From: Peptoniphilus_E sp964345555
Lineage (GTDB): Bacteria; Bacillota; Clostridia; Tissierellales; Peptoniphilaceae
NCBI GenBank assembly: GCA_964345555.1
Contig: CAYFRD010000018.1
Location: 1-34,767, forward strand
Direction of reading: 5' to 3'
Length of the DNA stretch: 34,767 nt
Made by a program: the position numbers and the translations under genes. Below the pieces are notes generated by a model. It did not search any database, was not told where the DNA came from, and saw only the letters and a list, made by a program, of their open reading frames with translations. Below, piece by piece: positions 15,732-24,172 of the stretch (the first letter of the stretch is position 1; the number at the start of each line of letters is the position of its first letter).

Positions 15732-16530
15732 AGATATAACTATAGGACAATACTATCCTGCGAATTCTATAATTCACTCCATGGATCCCAGGGTTAAGAT
15801 CGGACTTATATTTGCATTTATAATAAGTTTATTTTTTATAAATAGTTTTATACCCTATTTTTTTGTACTGGTTTTTTTAATTGCAGTAATAAAGCTCTCA
15901 AAGGTTCCTGTGAGGTACGTGCTCAAAGGATTGAGACCTCTGAGATGGATAGTGCTCATCACCTTTATAATAAATGTTTTTTTCATTCCCGGAGAGGAAT
16001 TAATAAGCTTCGGATTTGCAACTATAACCAAGGAGGGGTTGAGAACGGCCTTACTGATGGCTATTAGACTGACCTTGTTGGTAATGGGAACCAGTCTTCT
16101 AACATTGACCTCATCACCCATAGAGATGACTGACGGGATAGAGGAACTTTTAAAACCGCTTAAAAAATTCAAAGTTCCTTCCCATGAAATTGCCATGATG
16201 ATGACCATAGCCCTGAGGTTCATCCCAACTCTAATTGAAGAAACGGATAAGATTATGAAAGCACAAATGGCAAGAGGAGCGGATTTTGAATCGGGAAATA
16301 TTATAAATAGAGCAAAAAACTTGGTTCCGCTATTAGTGCCTTTGTTCATAAATTCATTCAGGAGAGCTGATGAATTGGCGACTGCAATGGAATCAAGATG
16401 TTACAGAGGTGGAATGGGCAGGACTAAATTAAACCGGTTATCACTTGATTCAAAGGACTACACTGCAATAGCTGTTTGTGCTGTATTTTTTGTGGTAGTG
16501 ATCGCATTAAATCATTGGAGCATTATATGA
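15724..16530 (+). CDS. ecfT: ECF transporter transmembrane subunit EcfT
   Basis: This 268-residue integral membrane scaffold links the ATPases to S components. The start GQYYPANSIIHSMDPRVKI is a family signature. The two coupling helices carry the expected arginine motifs: MARGADFES and SRCYRGG. Five or six hydrophobic segments are visible, including one at the C-terminal end. Its TGA overlaps the truA ATG (ATGA at 16527-16530). Confidence 0.95.
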   Translation: MFKDITIGQYYPANSIIHSMDPRVKIGLIFAFIISLFFINSFIPYFFVLVFLIAVIKLSKVPVRYVLKGLRPLRWIVLITFIINVFFIPGEELISFGFATITKEGLRTALLMAIRLTLLVMGTSLLTLTSSPIEMTDGIEELLKPLKKFKVPSHEIAMMMTIALRFIPTLIEETDKIMKAQMARGADFESGNIINRAKNLVPLLVPLFINSFRRADELATAMESRCYRGGMGRTKLNRLSLDSKDYTAIAVCAVFFVVVIALNHWSII

Positions 16531-17255
16531 ATATAAAACTCACAGTTGCTTATGACGGAACAAATTACAACGGATTTCAAATACAACCCGATGTCAAAAC
16601 CGTTGAAGGTGTTTTAAACAGAGCTATAGAAAAAACTGTAAAGCACGAAGTGAAATTGATGAGTGCAGGGAGAACAGACAGAGGAGTTCACGCTATGGGA
16701 CAGGTGGTGAACTTCTTTTCTGATACAAGCATAGATATTGGAAATCTTCCAAAGGTCATAAACTATCATTTACCTGAGGATATTTCAGTAGTGGAAGCAG
16801 GATATGCACCTGAAGATTTCCATGCGAGATTTTCGGCTAAGGGCAAGTTTTACAGATATTCAATTTACAGGGGCAAGTATCGCAATCCTATGTACAGAAA
16901 TGCCTTGCATTATCCCTACAAGTTGAACTTAGAAAGTATGAAGGAGTCATTGTCCTGTCTACAGGGCGAGCATGACTTCAAAAGTTTTATGGGCAGACGT
17001 GCTGTGGTTAAGGACACCATACGAAGAATATACGACATAGATCTAAAGGAAAAGGGCGATATGCTCTACATAGATTTTTACGGAAAGAGTTTTTTGAAGA
17101 ACATGGTCAGAATTATTGTAGGCACTGCTATGGAAATAGGGGCAGGCAGAAGAGATGTGGATTTCATGCGTAGGGCCTTGGATGCTACAAACAGAAAGTC
17201 TGCAGGATTTACTGCACCAAGCAACGGTCTTTGTTTAATGAAAATCTATTATTGA
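16527..17255 (+). CDS. truA: tRNA pseudouridine(38-40) synthase TruA
   Basis: This 242-residue enzyme isomerises uridines 38-40 in the tRNA anticodon stem. The catalytic aspartate is Asp51 in AGRTDRGVHAMGQ. KFYRYSIYRG and the GKSFLKNMVRIIVG segment are typical. ATG 16527 overlaps the ecfT stop and gives the normal length; an upstream in-frame alternative at 16476 would lie within ecfT. In many Firmicutes ecfT-truA is followed directly by rplM-rpsI; here those ribosomal genes lie 10 kb further on. Confidence 0.95.
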   Translation: MNIKLTVAYDGTNYNGFQIQPDVKTVEGVLNRAIEKTVKHEVKLMSAGRTDRGVHAMGQVVNFFSDTSIDIGNLPKVINYHLPEDISVVEAGYAPEDFHARFSAKGKFYRYSIYRGKYRNPMYRNALHYPYKLNLESMKESLSCLQGEHDFKSFMGRRAVVKDTIRRIYDIDLKEKGDMLYIDFYGKSFLKNMVRIIVGTAMEIGAGRRDVDFMRRALDATNRKSAGFTAPSNGLCLMKIYY

Positions 17256-17261
17256 ACAATA

Positions 17262-17306
17262 TTGCACTGCACAAGAAATATAAATAGAGTTTACAAAACA
17301 GTGCAA
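17262..17306. repeat. Inverted repeat TTGCACTG/CAGTGCAA after truA
   Basis: TTGCACTG (17262-17269) and CAGTGCAA (17299-17306) are perfect 8-bp inverted arms 29 bases apart, in the gap between truA and the next gene. No T tail follows, so it is not a classical terminator. It could be a two-site operator. Confidence 0.4.
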
Positions 17307-17408
17307 ACAGGTTAAAAAAGGGTTTAAAAAAAGTTACAATAAAATGAAATTCTGCATTCTGTATTGTACAAAGTCCTCTTTTGGATTATTATTCTATTTG
17401 GAGGATAT

Positions 17409-19220
17409 ATGAGAATAATATATAAAATAATCAATACATTAACTAAGTCAAAATCAGCTTATAAAAGATTTCCAATTTCAATGTTTTTCATAATTGCTGC
17501 TGCAATATTTTTTATACTTGCAGTTTATTCTGATGTTCAATACTTTTCTTCAGACATGATGAAAGCGAGCGACAAGAAATATCTTGCTTGGGGTTTTATG
17601 TTTTTGCTCATCACGGTATCTTCGATATTTATTAAGCTTACCTTTGAAGCTTTCAGAGCATCGGCGAAGGACTCGGATGAACTTAGCAAGTATAAATACT
17701 TCGGGATCTTTTTATTGTTGTTAAATTTAATAATCATCTATGGTGTTTATAACAAATTGTTCATACAGGATGAAGTGCTGTTCAGCTACGATTCAAAATA
17801 TATCTATTGGGGGATGTTTTTGTTTTTGTGCGTGGGGTGCTTCTATATTTCAAAGATAGTATACCATAGGGATTATGTGCCCTATGTAATGAAAATACTT
17901 ACTGCCACAGCTATTTCGATATCCTATTCAATTGTATTGTTCCTGGGAATAATGGCTATATACACTGCTCTTACATCTCTATTTGATGTAAAAATTGCAG
18001 AAGAGATATATATCAGCACTTTTATAATAGTATTTCTGCCCTTCAATGTGGGAATACTTTTGTCAAATTATCCCAGGTTTAGAGATTCTTTTCAAAATTA
18101 CGAAGTGTCTAAAACGTTCAAGATACTGATTTCCTATATAATAATTCCCATATTTGTAATTTATGGAGTAATACTTTACTTGTATTTTGGAAAAATGTTT
18201 ATTGAAAGGGAAATGCCAAGGGGAATAATAACCAATCTTGTGCTTTGGTACGGTCTTTTAAGTGTTGCACTTTTATTCCTGTGCAACATAATAAAAGATT
18301 CACCGACAACAGATTTGTTTAAGAAGTACTTTCCGGTGGCTATGCTACCTGTGTTGTCTATTATGTTTATATCCATATTCATAAGAATCAATGAATACGG
18401 AATAACGGAGAACAGATATTTTGTGCTTATGGCAGGGATATTTGTGACTTTGGCAATGATATACTATATTGTCTACAAAAACAACTCAAATATAACTGTT
18501 CCGATTTTGTTTTCAGCCGTAGTTTTTATTTCAACTATAGGACCTTTGAGTGCCTATAATGTATCGGCTCTAAGCCAAAGCCAAAGGCTGAAGAATGCAT
18601 TTGAAAGAAACGACATACTCAACGGAACACAAATAGTAGCTAATGCCAATACTTCTGAAGAAGACAAGAGAATAATAGACGAAACAGTGAAGTATTTGAG
18701 CCTAAGACATAGACCCTATGAAAGTCAGTACTTGCCGGCGGATTTTATCTATAACGATGAAAATTTCAATAAATTATTCGGATTTAATCCCATGTATACA
18801 ACCTATGATGCTACAATAGAAACTACCAACGAAAGCAATGATTACCATTTCGATTTCAACAGTGCGATGATTACTAAGGATTATGATAAGCTGTTTGTGG
18901 TCAATGCCATTTATACACCGGGTAACAAAACCTACGGTAATTACACCATAAACAATAATGGCAGCAGGATAAAGATAGATTACAAGGACGATAAAAAGGA
19001 ATTTAACTTAATTACATTCACTACAAGAGAAATTTATGATAAAATGGTAGCGTTGAAAAAATCCAAGGATATTTTGGATATAGAAGATTTGGCTATAAAA
19101 GGTGTTGCGGAAAATATCAGATACAAGATACTTTTCACCAGTATTTCCGGATATCCGATGGAAAATGATGAAATGGAATGCTATGTGGAGTTTTATCTTC
19201 TCGTTGCCAGCGAAGAATAA
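17409..19220 (+). CDS. Multi-span membrane protein, probably DUF4153 family
   Basis: This is a 603-residue protein with about a dozen hydrophobic segments in the first 400 residues, followed by a soluble C-terminal domain of about 190 residues that begins after a final span (FSAVVFISTIGPLSAYNV). Pattern and length resemble DUF4153 membrane proteins, whose function is unknown; I make that assignment from general resemblance only. The C-terminal domain is rich in Asn and Tyr and probably lies outside the membrane. ATG 17409 is chosen because TTGGAGG lies just upstream; TTG 17364 would add 15 residues without a ribosome site. The gene stands alone, between truA and a leader hairpin pair. Confidence 0.65.
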   Translation: MRIIYKIINTLTKSKSAYKRFPISMFFIIAAAIFFILAVYSDVQYFSSDMMKASDKKYLAWGFMFLLITVSSIFIKLTFEAFRASAKDSDELSKYKYFGIFLLLLNLIIIYGVYNKLFIQDEVLFSYDSKYIYWGMFLFLCVGCFYISKIVYHRDYVPYVMKILTATAISISYSIVLFLGIMAIYTALTSLFDVKIAEEIYISTFIIVFLPFNVGILLSNYPRFRDSFQNYEVSKTFKILISYIIIPIFVIYGVILYLYFGKMFIEREMPRGIITNLVLWYGLLSVALLFLCNIIKDSPTTDLFKKYFPVAMLPVLSIMFISIFIRINEYGITENRYFVLMAGIFVTLAMIYYIVYKNNSNITVPILFSAVVFISTIGPLSAYNVSALSQSQRLKNAFERNDILNGTQIVANANTSEEDKRIIDETVKYLSLRHRPYESQYLPADFIYNDENFNKLFGFNPMYTTYDATIETTNESNDYHFDFNSAMITKDYDKLFVVNAIYTPGNKTYGNYTINNNGSRIKIDYKDDKKEFNLITFTTREIYDKMVALKKSKDILDIEDLAIKGVAENIRYKILFTSISGYPMENDEMECYVEFYLLVASEE

Positions 19221-19242
19221 TTCTTAAAAATGCATGGAACTT

Positions 19243-19287
19243 GTTACTTAAAATAAGATTAAGGGTAATATCTTAAATTAAGGTAAC
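19243..19287 (+). other. Imperfect hairpin in leader of Ca2+-ATPase gene
   Basis: GTTAC, TTAA and AAGAT on the left pair with ATCTT, TTAA and GTAAC on the right around the loop at 19261-19269, with one bulged base and a short mismatched interior. It lies directly before the terminator hairpin at 19293. Together they may form an alternative-structure leader. Confidence 0.35.
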
Positions 19288-19292
19288 TAATA

Positions 19293-19326
19293 AAGAACCT
19301 TTGTTGATCCGGAGGTTCTTTTATTT
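19293..19326 (+). terminator. Terminator upstream of the P-type ATPase
   Basis: AAGAACCT (19293-19300) pairs with AGGTTCTT (19313-19320) around a 12-base loop, followed by TTATTT. It may end the DUF4153-like gene, but the ATPase start codon is only 23 bases further with no room for a promoter, so it may act as an attenuator. Confidence 0.7.
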
Positions 19327-19348
19327 GAACTGATAGAGAGGTATTTAT

Positions 19349-22048
19349 TTGGAATGGTATAAACTTACCAAGGAAGAAGTTAGATCACAGTTGGATGTGG
19401 ATTTGTCCAAAGGTTTAACATCAGTTGAAGCAGAAAAGAGAATAGAAAAATACGGCAGAAACCAACTGCATGAAGAGGAGAGCAAACCCTTTATTAAAAA
19501 GTTGGCTGAACAATTTTTAGACCCGATGATAATAATTTTGCTGATTGCAGCCATAATTTCAGGGGCAGTGGGCGAAGTCGTAGACTCCATGGTTATACTT
19601 GCAATAGTAATAGTCAACGCATTGTTGTCGCTAAGTCAGGAGGGTAAAGCTGAAAAAGCAATTGCAGCTCTCAAAAAAATGAGTTCTCCTACGGTGAAGG
19701 TTTTAAGAGATGGAGATGCCGTTGAAATTGAAAGCGGTCTTCTTGTTCCCGGTGATGTTGTAATTCTCGAAACGGGAGATATTGTGCCGGCGGATTTGCG
19801 ACTTATTGAAAGTTCAAACTTGAAGATAGATGAATCTTCTTTGACGGGTGAGTCGGTAGCAGTGGAAAAACATGCCGATGAACAATATTCAGAAGATGTG
19901 GGAATAGGCGACAGAGGAAATTATGCCTACAGTGCATCCATAGTTACCTATGGAAGAGGAAAGGGAATTGTAACCGAAACAGGACACAGCACTGAAATAG
20001 GAAAAATCGCCACATTTATAAGTGCTATGGAAGATGAGCAAACACCACTTCAAAAGAAACTTGCAAAATTATCCAAAGTACTGGGAATTTTAACCATAGC
20101 CATATGTGCAATTATATTCGGAGTTGGGATACTCTATGGAAACGGATATCTTGATATGTTCCTAATGTCGATATCTTTGGCAGTTGCCGCAATTCCGGAA
20201 GGACTTCCTGCCATAGTGACTATAGTTCTATCCATAGGAATGAATAACATGGCTCAAAAAAATGCCATAGTTAAGAAACTTCTGGCAGTGGAAACATTGG
20301 GTACGACCACATTTATATGTTCGGATAAGACAGGAACTCTTACTCAAAATGAAATGACGGTCACTAAGATGTTTGTAGACGGTAAAGTAATAGACGTGAC
20401 AGGGACAGGATATGAACCTGTAGGTGAATTTTTACACGATGGTAAAGAAATACAAAAAGAAGATTTCAAATCTCTTTATACGATGACATCCATCGGCGCA
20501 CTGACCAACGATTCGCAGTTAAAAAATGAATCGGGCAACTACAAGATAATGGGCGATCCAACAGAAGGGGCTTTAGTAGTACTTAGCGGAAAACTGGGTC
20601 ACACCAAAGAAGATTTAAATGCAAAATACCCGAGAATTGAAGAGATTCCCTTTGATTCCACCAGAAAGATGATGACAACTTTCCATGAAAATTTCAAAGA
20701 AGGTAAAATTGTCAGCTTTACAAAGGGAGCACCCGATATAATCTTGTCAAAGAGTAATAGAATACTGATAGACGGTGAAGTTAAAGATCTGACAGATGAA
20801 CTTAGAAAAGAAGTACTGGATAAAAATCTGGAATTTGCTCAAAATGCATTGAGAGGTTTGGCATATGCGTACGATGTACATGATATTTTGCCGAAGGACA
20901 TATCCTCAGAAAGCATTGAAAATGATATGATATTTGTCGGTATCACAGGAATGATTGACCCTGCAAGACCTGAAGTAAAAGACGCAATTAAGGAATGTAA
21001 ACAAGCCGGAATTGTGCCCGTCATGATCACAGGCGACTTCCTCGAAACGGCAAAGGCGATCGCAACTGAACTGGGAATATTGGGAGAAGGAGAAAAAGCC
21101 ATAGTCGGCAGCGAACTAAACGATATGACTCCTGAAGAAATTCAAGAAGTTGTAAAGGTAACAAGAGTATTTGCAAGAGTTTCTCCTGAAAACAAAGTAC
21201 AAATAGTGACCGCACTTAGAGCAAACGGTGAAATTGCTGCTATGACGGGAGATGGAGTAAACGACGCTCCTGCTATAAAAAAAGCGGATATAGGTATTGC
21301 CATGGGAATTACAGGCACAGATGTATCAAAGAGTACTGCAGAAGTAATTCTGACTGACGACAACTTTGCTACAATAGTCAATGCAGTTGAAGAAGGAAGA
21401 ATCATCTATGCAAATATCAAAAAATTCGTAGCATTCCTGCTTAGCTGTAATATCGGAGAAATATTGGTAATATTCATATCAATAATATTGAATTTGCCAT
21501 CACCCTTCGTCCCAATTCAATTGCTTTGGTTGAACTTGGTAACGGATTCATTCCCGGCCCTTGCGTTGGGAGTTGAAAGGGGAGAATCCGACGTAATGAA
21601 CGAACCGCCGAGAGACCCTGAAGAACCGATACTGGACAAAGAATTGACTATCACTCTTATAATTCAATCAGTGTCAATCGCTGCGGCGACCTTGGGAGTG
21701 TATGTATATGCACTTAATAATGTCGGAAATCACGGAGACAACATAATATACGCCAGAACCATGGCGTATGCAACGCTTATACTTGCAGAACTTCTCAGAT
21801 CTTACAGTGCAAGAAGCATGAATCACAATATTTGGGAAATAGGAGTATTCAGCAACATTAGACTTGTGCAGGCGACACTGCTTTCCTTATTCCTAATGGC
21901 AGTGGTAATGTACGTTCCATTCTTGGAAGAACTGTTCCACTTGACGGATCTTTATCTTGTAGATTGGGTTATAGTCATAGCATCATCATTTATACCTCTG
22001 GTAATAGGTGAAATTCAAAAAGTCATAAGATTTAGAAATAAAAAATAA
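19349..22048 (+). CDS. Ca2+-type P-type ATPase (SERCA/PMCA-like)
   Basis: This is an 899-residue P2A/B-type ATPase, expected to export Ca2+ with ATP hydrolysis. Features in order: N-terminal cation-ATPase domain (TKEEV, then GLTSVEAEKR), actuator TGES, M4 PEGLP motif, phosphorylated Asp326 in DKTGTLT, nucleotide domain with KGAPD, hinge TGDGVNDAPA, and M6 with Asn729, Thr732 and Asp733 (NLVTD), which are calcium ligands in SERCA. No N-terminal metal-binding CxxC is present, which argues against a heavy-metal pump. Start is TTG 19349, with GAGAGGT six bases upstream; no in-frame ATG lies nearby. Confidence 0.92.
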   Translation: MEWYKLTKEEVRSQLDVDLSKGLTSVEAEKRIEKYGRNQLHEEESKPFIKKLAEQFLDPMIIILLIAAIISGAVGEVVDSMVILAIVIVNALLSLSQEGKAEKAIAALKKMSSPTVKVLRDGDAVEIESGLLVPGDVVILETGDIVPADLRLIESSNLKIDESSLTGESVAVEKHADEQYSEDVGIGDRGNYAYSASIVTYGRGKGIVTETGHSTEIGKIATFISAMEDEQTPLQKKLAKLSKVLGILTIAICAIIFGVGILYGNGYLDMFLMSISLAVAAIPEGLPAIVTIVLSIGMNNMAQKNAIVKKLLAVETLGTTTFICSDKTGTLTQNEMTVTKMFVDGKVIDVTGTGYEPVGEFLHDGKEIQKEDFKSLYTMTSIGALTNDSQLKNESGNYKIMGDPTEGALVVLSGKLGHTKEDLNAKYPRIEEIPFDSTRKMMTTFHENFKEGKIVSFTKGAPDIILSKSNRILIDGEVKDLTDELRKEVLDKNLEFAQNALRGLAYAYDVHDILPKDISSESIENDMIFVGITGMIDPARPEVKDAIKECKQAGIVPVMITGDFLETAKAIATELGILGEGEKAIVGSELNDMTPEEIQEVVKVTRVFARVSPENKVQIVTALRANGEIAAMTGDGVNDAPAIKKADIGIAMGITGTDVSKSTAEVILTDDNFATIVNAVEEGRIIYANIKKFVAFLLSCNIGEILVIFISIILNLPSPFVPIQLLWLNLVTDSFPALALGVERGESDVMNEPPRDPEEPILDKELTITLIIQSVSIAAATLGVYVYALNNVGNHGDNIIYARTMAYATLILAELLRSYSARSMNHNIWEIGVFSNIRLVQATLLSLFLMAVVMYVPFLEELFHLTDLYLVDWVIVIASSFIPLVIGEIQKVIRFRNKK

Positions 22049-22073
22049 TAGATAAATTTAAGATAATTTATAA

Positions 22074-22110
22074 GAAAATCCTCCTGTAATTTAATCAGGA
22101 GGATTTTTTG
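22074..22110. terminator. Strong terminator, probably bidirectional
   Basis: AAAATCCTCCTG pairs with CAGGAGGATTTT around TAATTTAAT, with TTTTTTG after it on the plus strand and an A-rich 5' flank that gives a U-rich tail on the minus strand. It closes the ATPase gene and may also stop transcripts coming from the convergent ilvD-like gene. Confidence 0.9.
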
Positions 22111-22283
22111 TATGAATAATACTCTCAGGCAGAGGGCTCTATAGCTTTAGCGATGAAAAACAATAAAAACATCTCAATAGATTTGTACACTGAATTTGTT
22201 TATTCAGAGATTATTTGTATAAAGGTCTTTTGAGAAGTATAAAAACTCCGCATTAACCTAGGGAGGATTATTGTTGAAATCTT

Positions 22284-23921
22284 TCAGTAGAGCCAAGTTG
22301 CACCTTCGTCTGCACTTGATACTATGTTTTTATAGACTTTTAAATTTCCGTGAACTTCTTTGTTTTTTATCTTCATATTTTGTTTTCGATCTTCAATTTC
22401 TTCATCACTTAATTCTACATTTATTGTATTATTGTTCAAGTCGATAGTTATGATATCACCGTCTTTGATGTATGCGATAAGTCCTCCTTCGGCAGCTTCG
22501 GGACTCACATGACCAACACAGGGGCCTCTGCTTGCTCCGGAGAATCTACCGTCTGTGACCATTGCCACAGAGGTGTGCAGTCCCATGCCTACAAGCATTG
22601 CGGCCGGTATAGAAAGCTCCCTCATTCCGGGTCCGCCCTTGGGACCTTCATATCTTATAACAAGTACAGCACCCGGTTTTATTTGTGAGTTTGCAAGAGA
22701 GTACAGCACTTCTTCCTCACTGTCAAAGACGACAGCGGGTCCTTTGTGGTAGAACATTTCTTTAGGTACGCCGCTTTTTTTTACTACAGAGCTTTTGGGA
22801 GCAAGATTACCATACAATATTGAAAAGCATCCTCCTTCAGATAAGGGATTATTAGAGTTGTGAATGATGTCTTCGTTTTTTGATTTAATGTTTTCTATCT
22901 GCTTGCCGAGAGTATCTCCCATGACTACAGGTTGCTGTAAGTGCAGATATTCTTTAATTGCATTCAAAGAAGCTCTGACTCCGCCTGCCTTTTGATAGTC
23001 AGTTAAATTATATTGTGATGAGGGTTTGAACTTTGCTACTAAGGGAACCTTCCTTTGAATTTCGTCAAACTCATCAATGTTCAAATCTATCCCTGCAATC
23101 TTCGCTATCGCCAGCACATGCATCACTGCATTGGTGGAGCCGCCCGTTGCAGATATGTGCATAATTCCGTTTTCAAAGGATTTTTTATTTATAAAATTAT
23201 CAGCTTTGATATTTTTGTTTGCAAACTCTACTATTTTGTTGCCGACAAATCTGGCTTGACGGACTTTATTTGCACTGCTGAATAATTCGGTTGTGGAATC
23301 AAAAGGACATATGCCAATGACCTCAGTAAAAACTCCCATGGTATTTGCAGTGCCGTACATCGAACAGGTTCCACATGAGGAGCATATACTTTCCTTTAAA
23401 CTGCGGAATTTATCGTCGGAGATGTCGCCCTTTTGCCATTTGCCGATAGATTCCTTTAAGTCGGAAGTTATATAGGTTCTTTCTCCGTCATCGTATGGAG
23501 TCATCGAGCCGCCTGTTAAAAATATGCTCGGCAAATTGAGTGATGCTGCAGCCATCAACATTCCCGGGACTATTTTGTCGCAGGAACATAAAAATACAAG
23601 GCCGTCAAAACCATGAGCTTTGACCATGGATTCAATGGAAGATGCAATTAAGTCTCTTTGCATAAGAACATAGTGCATACCTCTTATTTGAGCAATTCCG
23701 TCGCAGGGAGCAGGCACGTTGAACTCCGCAGGGATTCCACCACTCGCCCATATGCCTTCTCTAACATAATTTGCAAGTTCTCGAAGTGGTTTGTGTCCGG
23801 GATTTACATCTGTCCATGAGTTTACAATTCCTATTACAGGCTTATCCAAATCCTTTTGTGTAAAACCAACGGAGTACATCAGACCATCATAGTAGGCTTC
23901 AATGTTTTTATTATTTTCCAA
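22284..23921 (-). CDS. IlvD/Edd family dehydratase (dihydroxy-acid dehydratase-like)
   Basis: This is a 545-residue Fe-S dehydratase of the IlvD/Edd family. The N-terminal GIVNSWTDVNPGHKPL motif is typical. Candidate cluster cysteines are Cys73 in APCDGIAQ, Cys112/Cys114 in LCSCDKIVPG and Cys180, 183, 186 in CSSCGTCSMYGTANTM. The CDKIVPG and GTC-YGTANT wording is close to the Edd branch, while the overall N-terminus looks like IlvD. The substrate (dihydroxy-isovalerate or a sugar acid) is therefore uncertain, and no ilvBNC or sugar-acid genes adjoin it. Start is TTG 23921 with AAAGGAG seven bases upstream. It is divergent from bcd-etfBA. Confidence 0.85.
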   Translation of the reverse strand: MENNKNIEAYYDGLMYSVGFTQKDLDKPVIGIVNSWTDVNPGHKPLRELANYVREGIWASGGIPAEFNVPAPCDGIAQIRGMHYVLMQRDLIASSIESMVKAHGFDGLVFLCSCDKIVPGMLMAAASLNLPSIFLTGGSMTPYDDGERTYITSDLKESIGKWQKGDISDDKFRSLKESICSSCGTCSMYGTANTMGVFTEVIGICPFDSTTELFSSANKVRQARFVGNKIVEFANKNIKADNFINKKSFENGIMHISATGGSTNAVMHVLAIAKIAGIDLNIDEFDEIQRKVPLVAKFKPSSQYNLTDYQKAGGVRASLNAIKEYLHLQQPVVMGDTLGKQIENIKSKNEDIIHNSNNPLSEGGCFSILYGNLAPKSSVVKKSGVPKEMFYHKGPAVVFDSEEEVLYSLANSQIKPGAVLVIRYEGPKGGPGMRELSIPAAMLVGMGLHTSVAMVTDGRFSGASRGPCVGHVSPEAAEGGLIAYIKDGDIITIDLNNNTINVELSDEEIEDRKQNMKIKNKEVHGNLKVYKNIVSSADEGATWLY

Positions 23922-24079
23922 GATAATGCTCCTTTCTGTTGCTTATATAACTTAATTAAATATTCAAATACATTAAAGAGAGTATATCTTTTTTTGAAAT
24001 TATATTCAAATGTAAAATAGCACAATAAATCAATAAATTATTAAAAAATATTAATAAAATTAAAAAATAATAAATATCT

Positions 24080-24097
24080 TTGTTGAATATTTAACAA
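24080..24097. promoter_or_regulatory. Rex operator at bcd-etfBA promoter
   Basis: TTGTTGAATATTTAACAA differs from the clostridial Rex consensus TTGTTAANNNNTTAACAA at one base (G for A at position 6). It overlaps the -35 region of the bcd promoter. Rex is an NADH/NAD+-sensing repressor known to control bcd-etf and other butyrate genes in Clostridium species. High NADH would release it and induce crotonyl-CoA reduction. Confidence 0.75.
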
Positions 24098-24110
24098 CCG
24101 GTGATATAAT
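24083..24110 (+). promoter_or_regulatory. bcd-etfB-etfA promoter
   Basis: TATAAT (24105-24110) is a perfect -10 box, with TTGAAT (24083-24088) 16 bases upstream as -35. The start would be near 24117. A Rex-like site covers the -35, and a second dyad follows the start. Confidence 0.7.
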
Positions 24111-24121
24111 ATTAATCAGTA

Positions 24122-24139
24122 ATGTTATTTTATTAACAT
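24122..24139. promoter_or_regulatory. Second Rex-like dyad downstream of the bcd start site
   Basis: ATGTTATTTTATTAACAT keeps the TGTTA/TAACA core of the Rex consensus but differs at three outer positions. It lies just after the expected transcription start, where a bound repressor would block initiation or clearance. It is weaker than the site at 24080. Confidence 0.45.
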
Positions 24140-24172
24140 AATTTTGATGTTTGCTATTTAAAGGAGGTCACT

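Noticed and set aside
19200..19349. yybP-ykoY Mn2+ riboswitch before the P-type ATPase
   Set aside because: The characteristic GGGGAGTAG-type start and conserved internal-loop sequences are not present.
22121..22140. ACTCTCAGGCAGAGGGCTCT resembles the 3' half of a glycine riboswitch aptamer
   Set aside because: The matching CGCCGAAGG-type 5' half is absent upstream, the downstream GGAC element is not kept, and no gene follows on that strand. Treated as chance or a remnant too weak to annotate.
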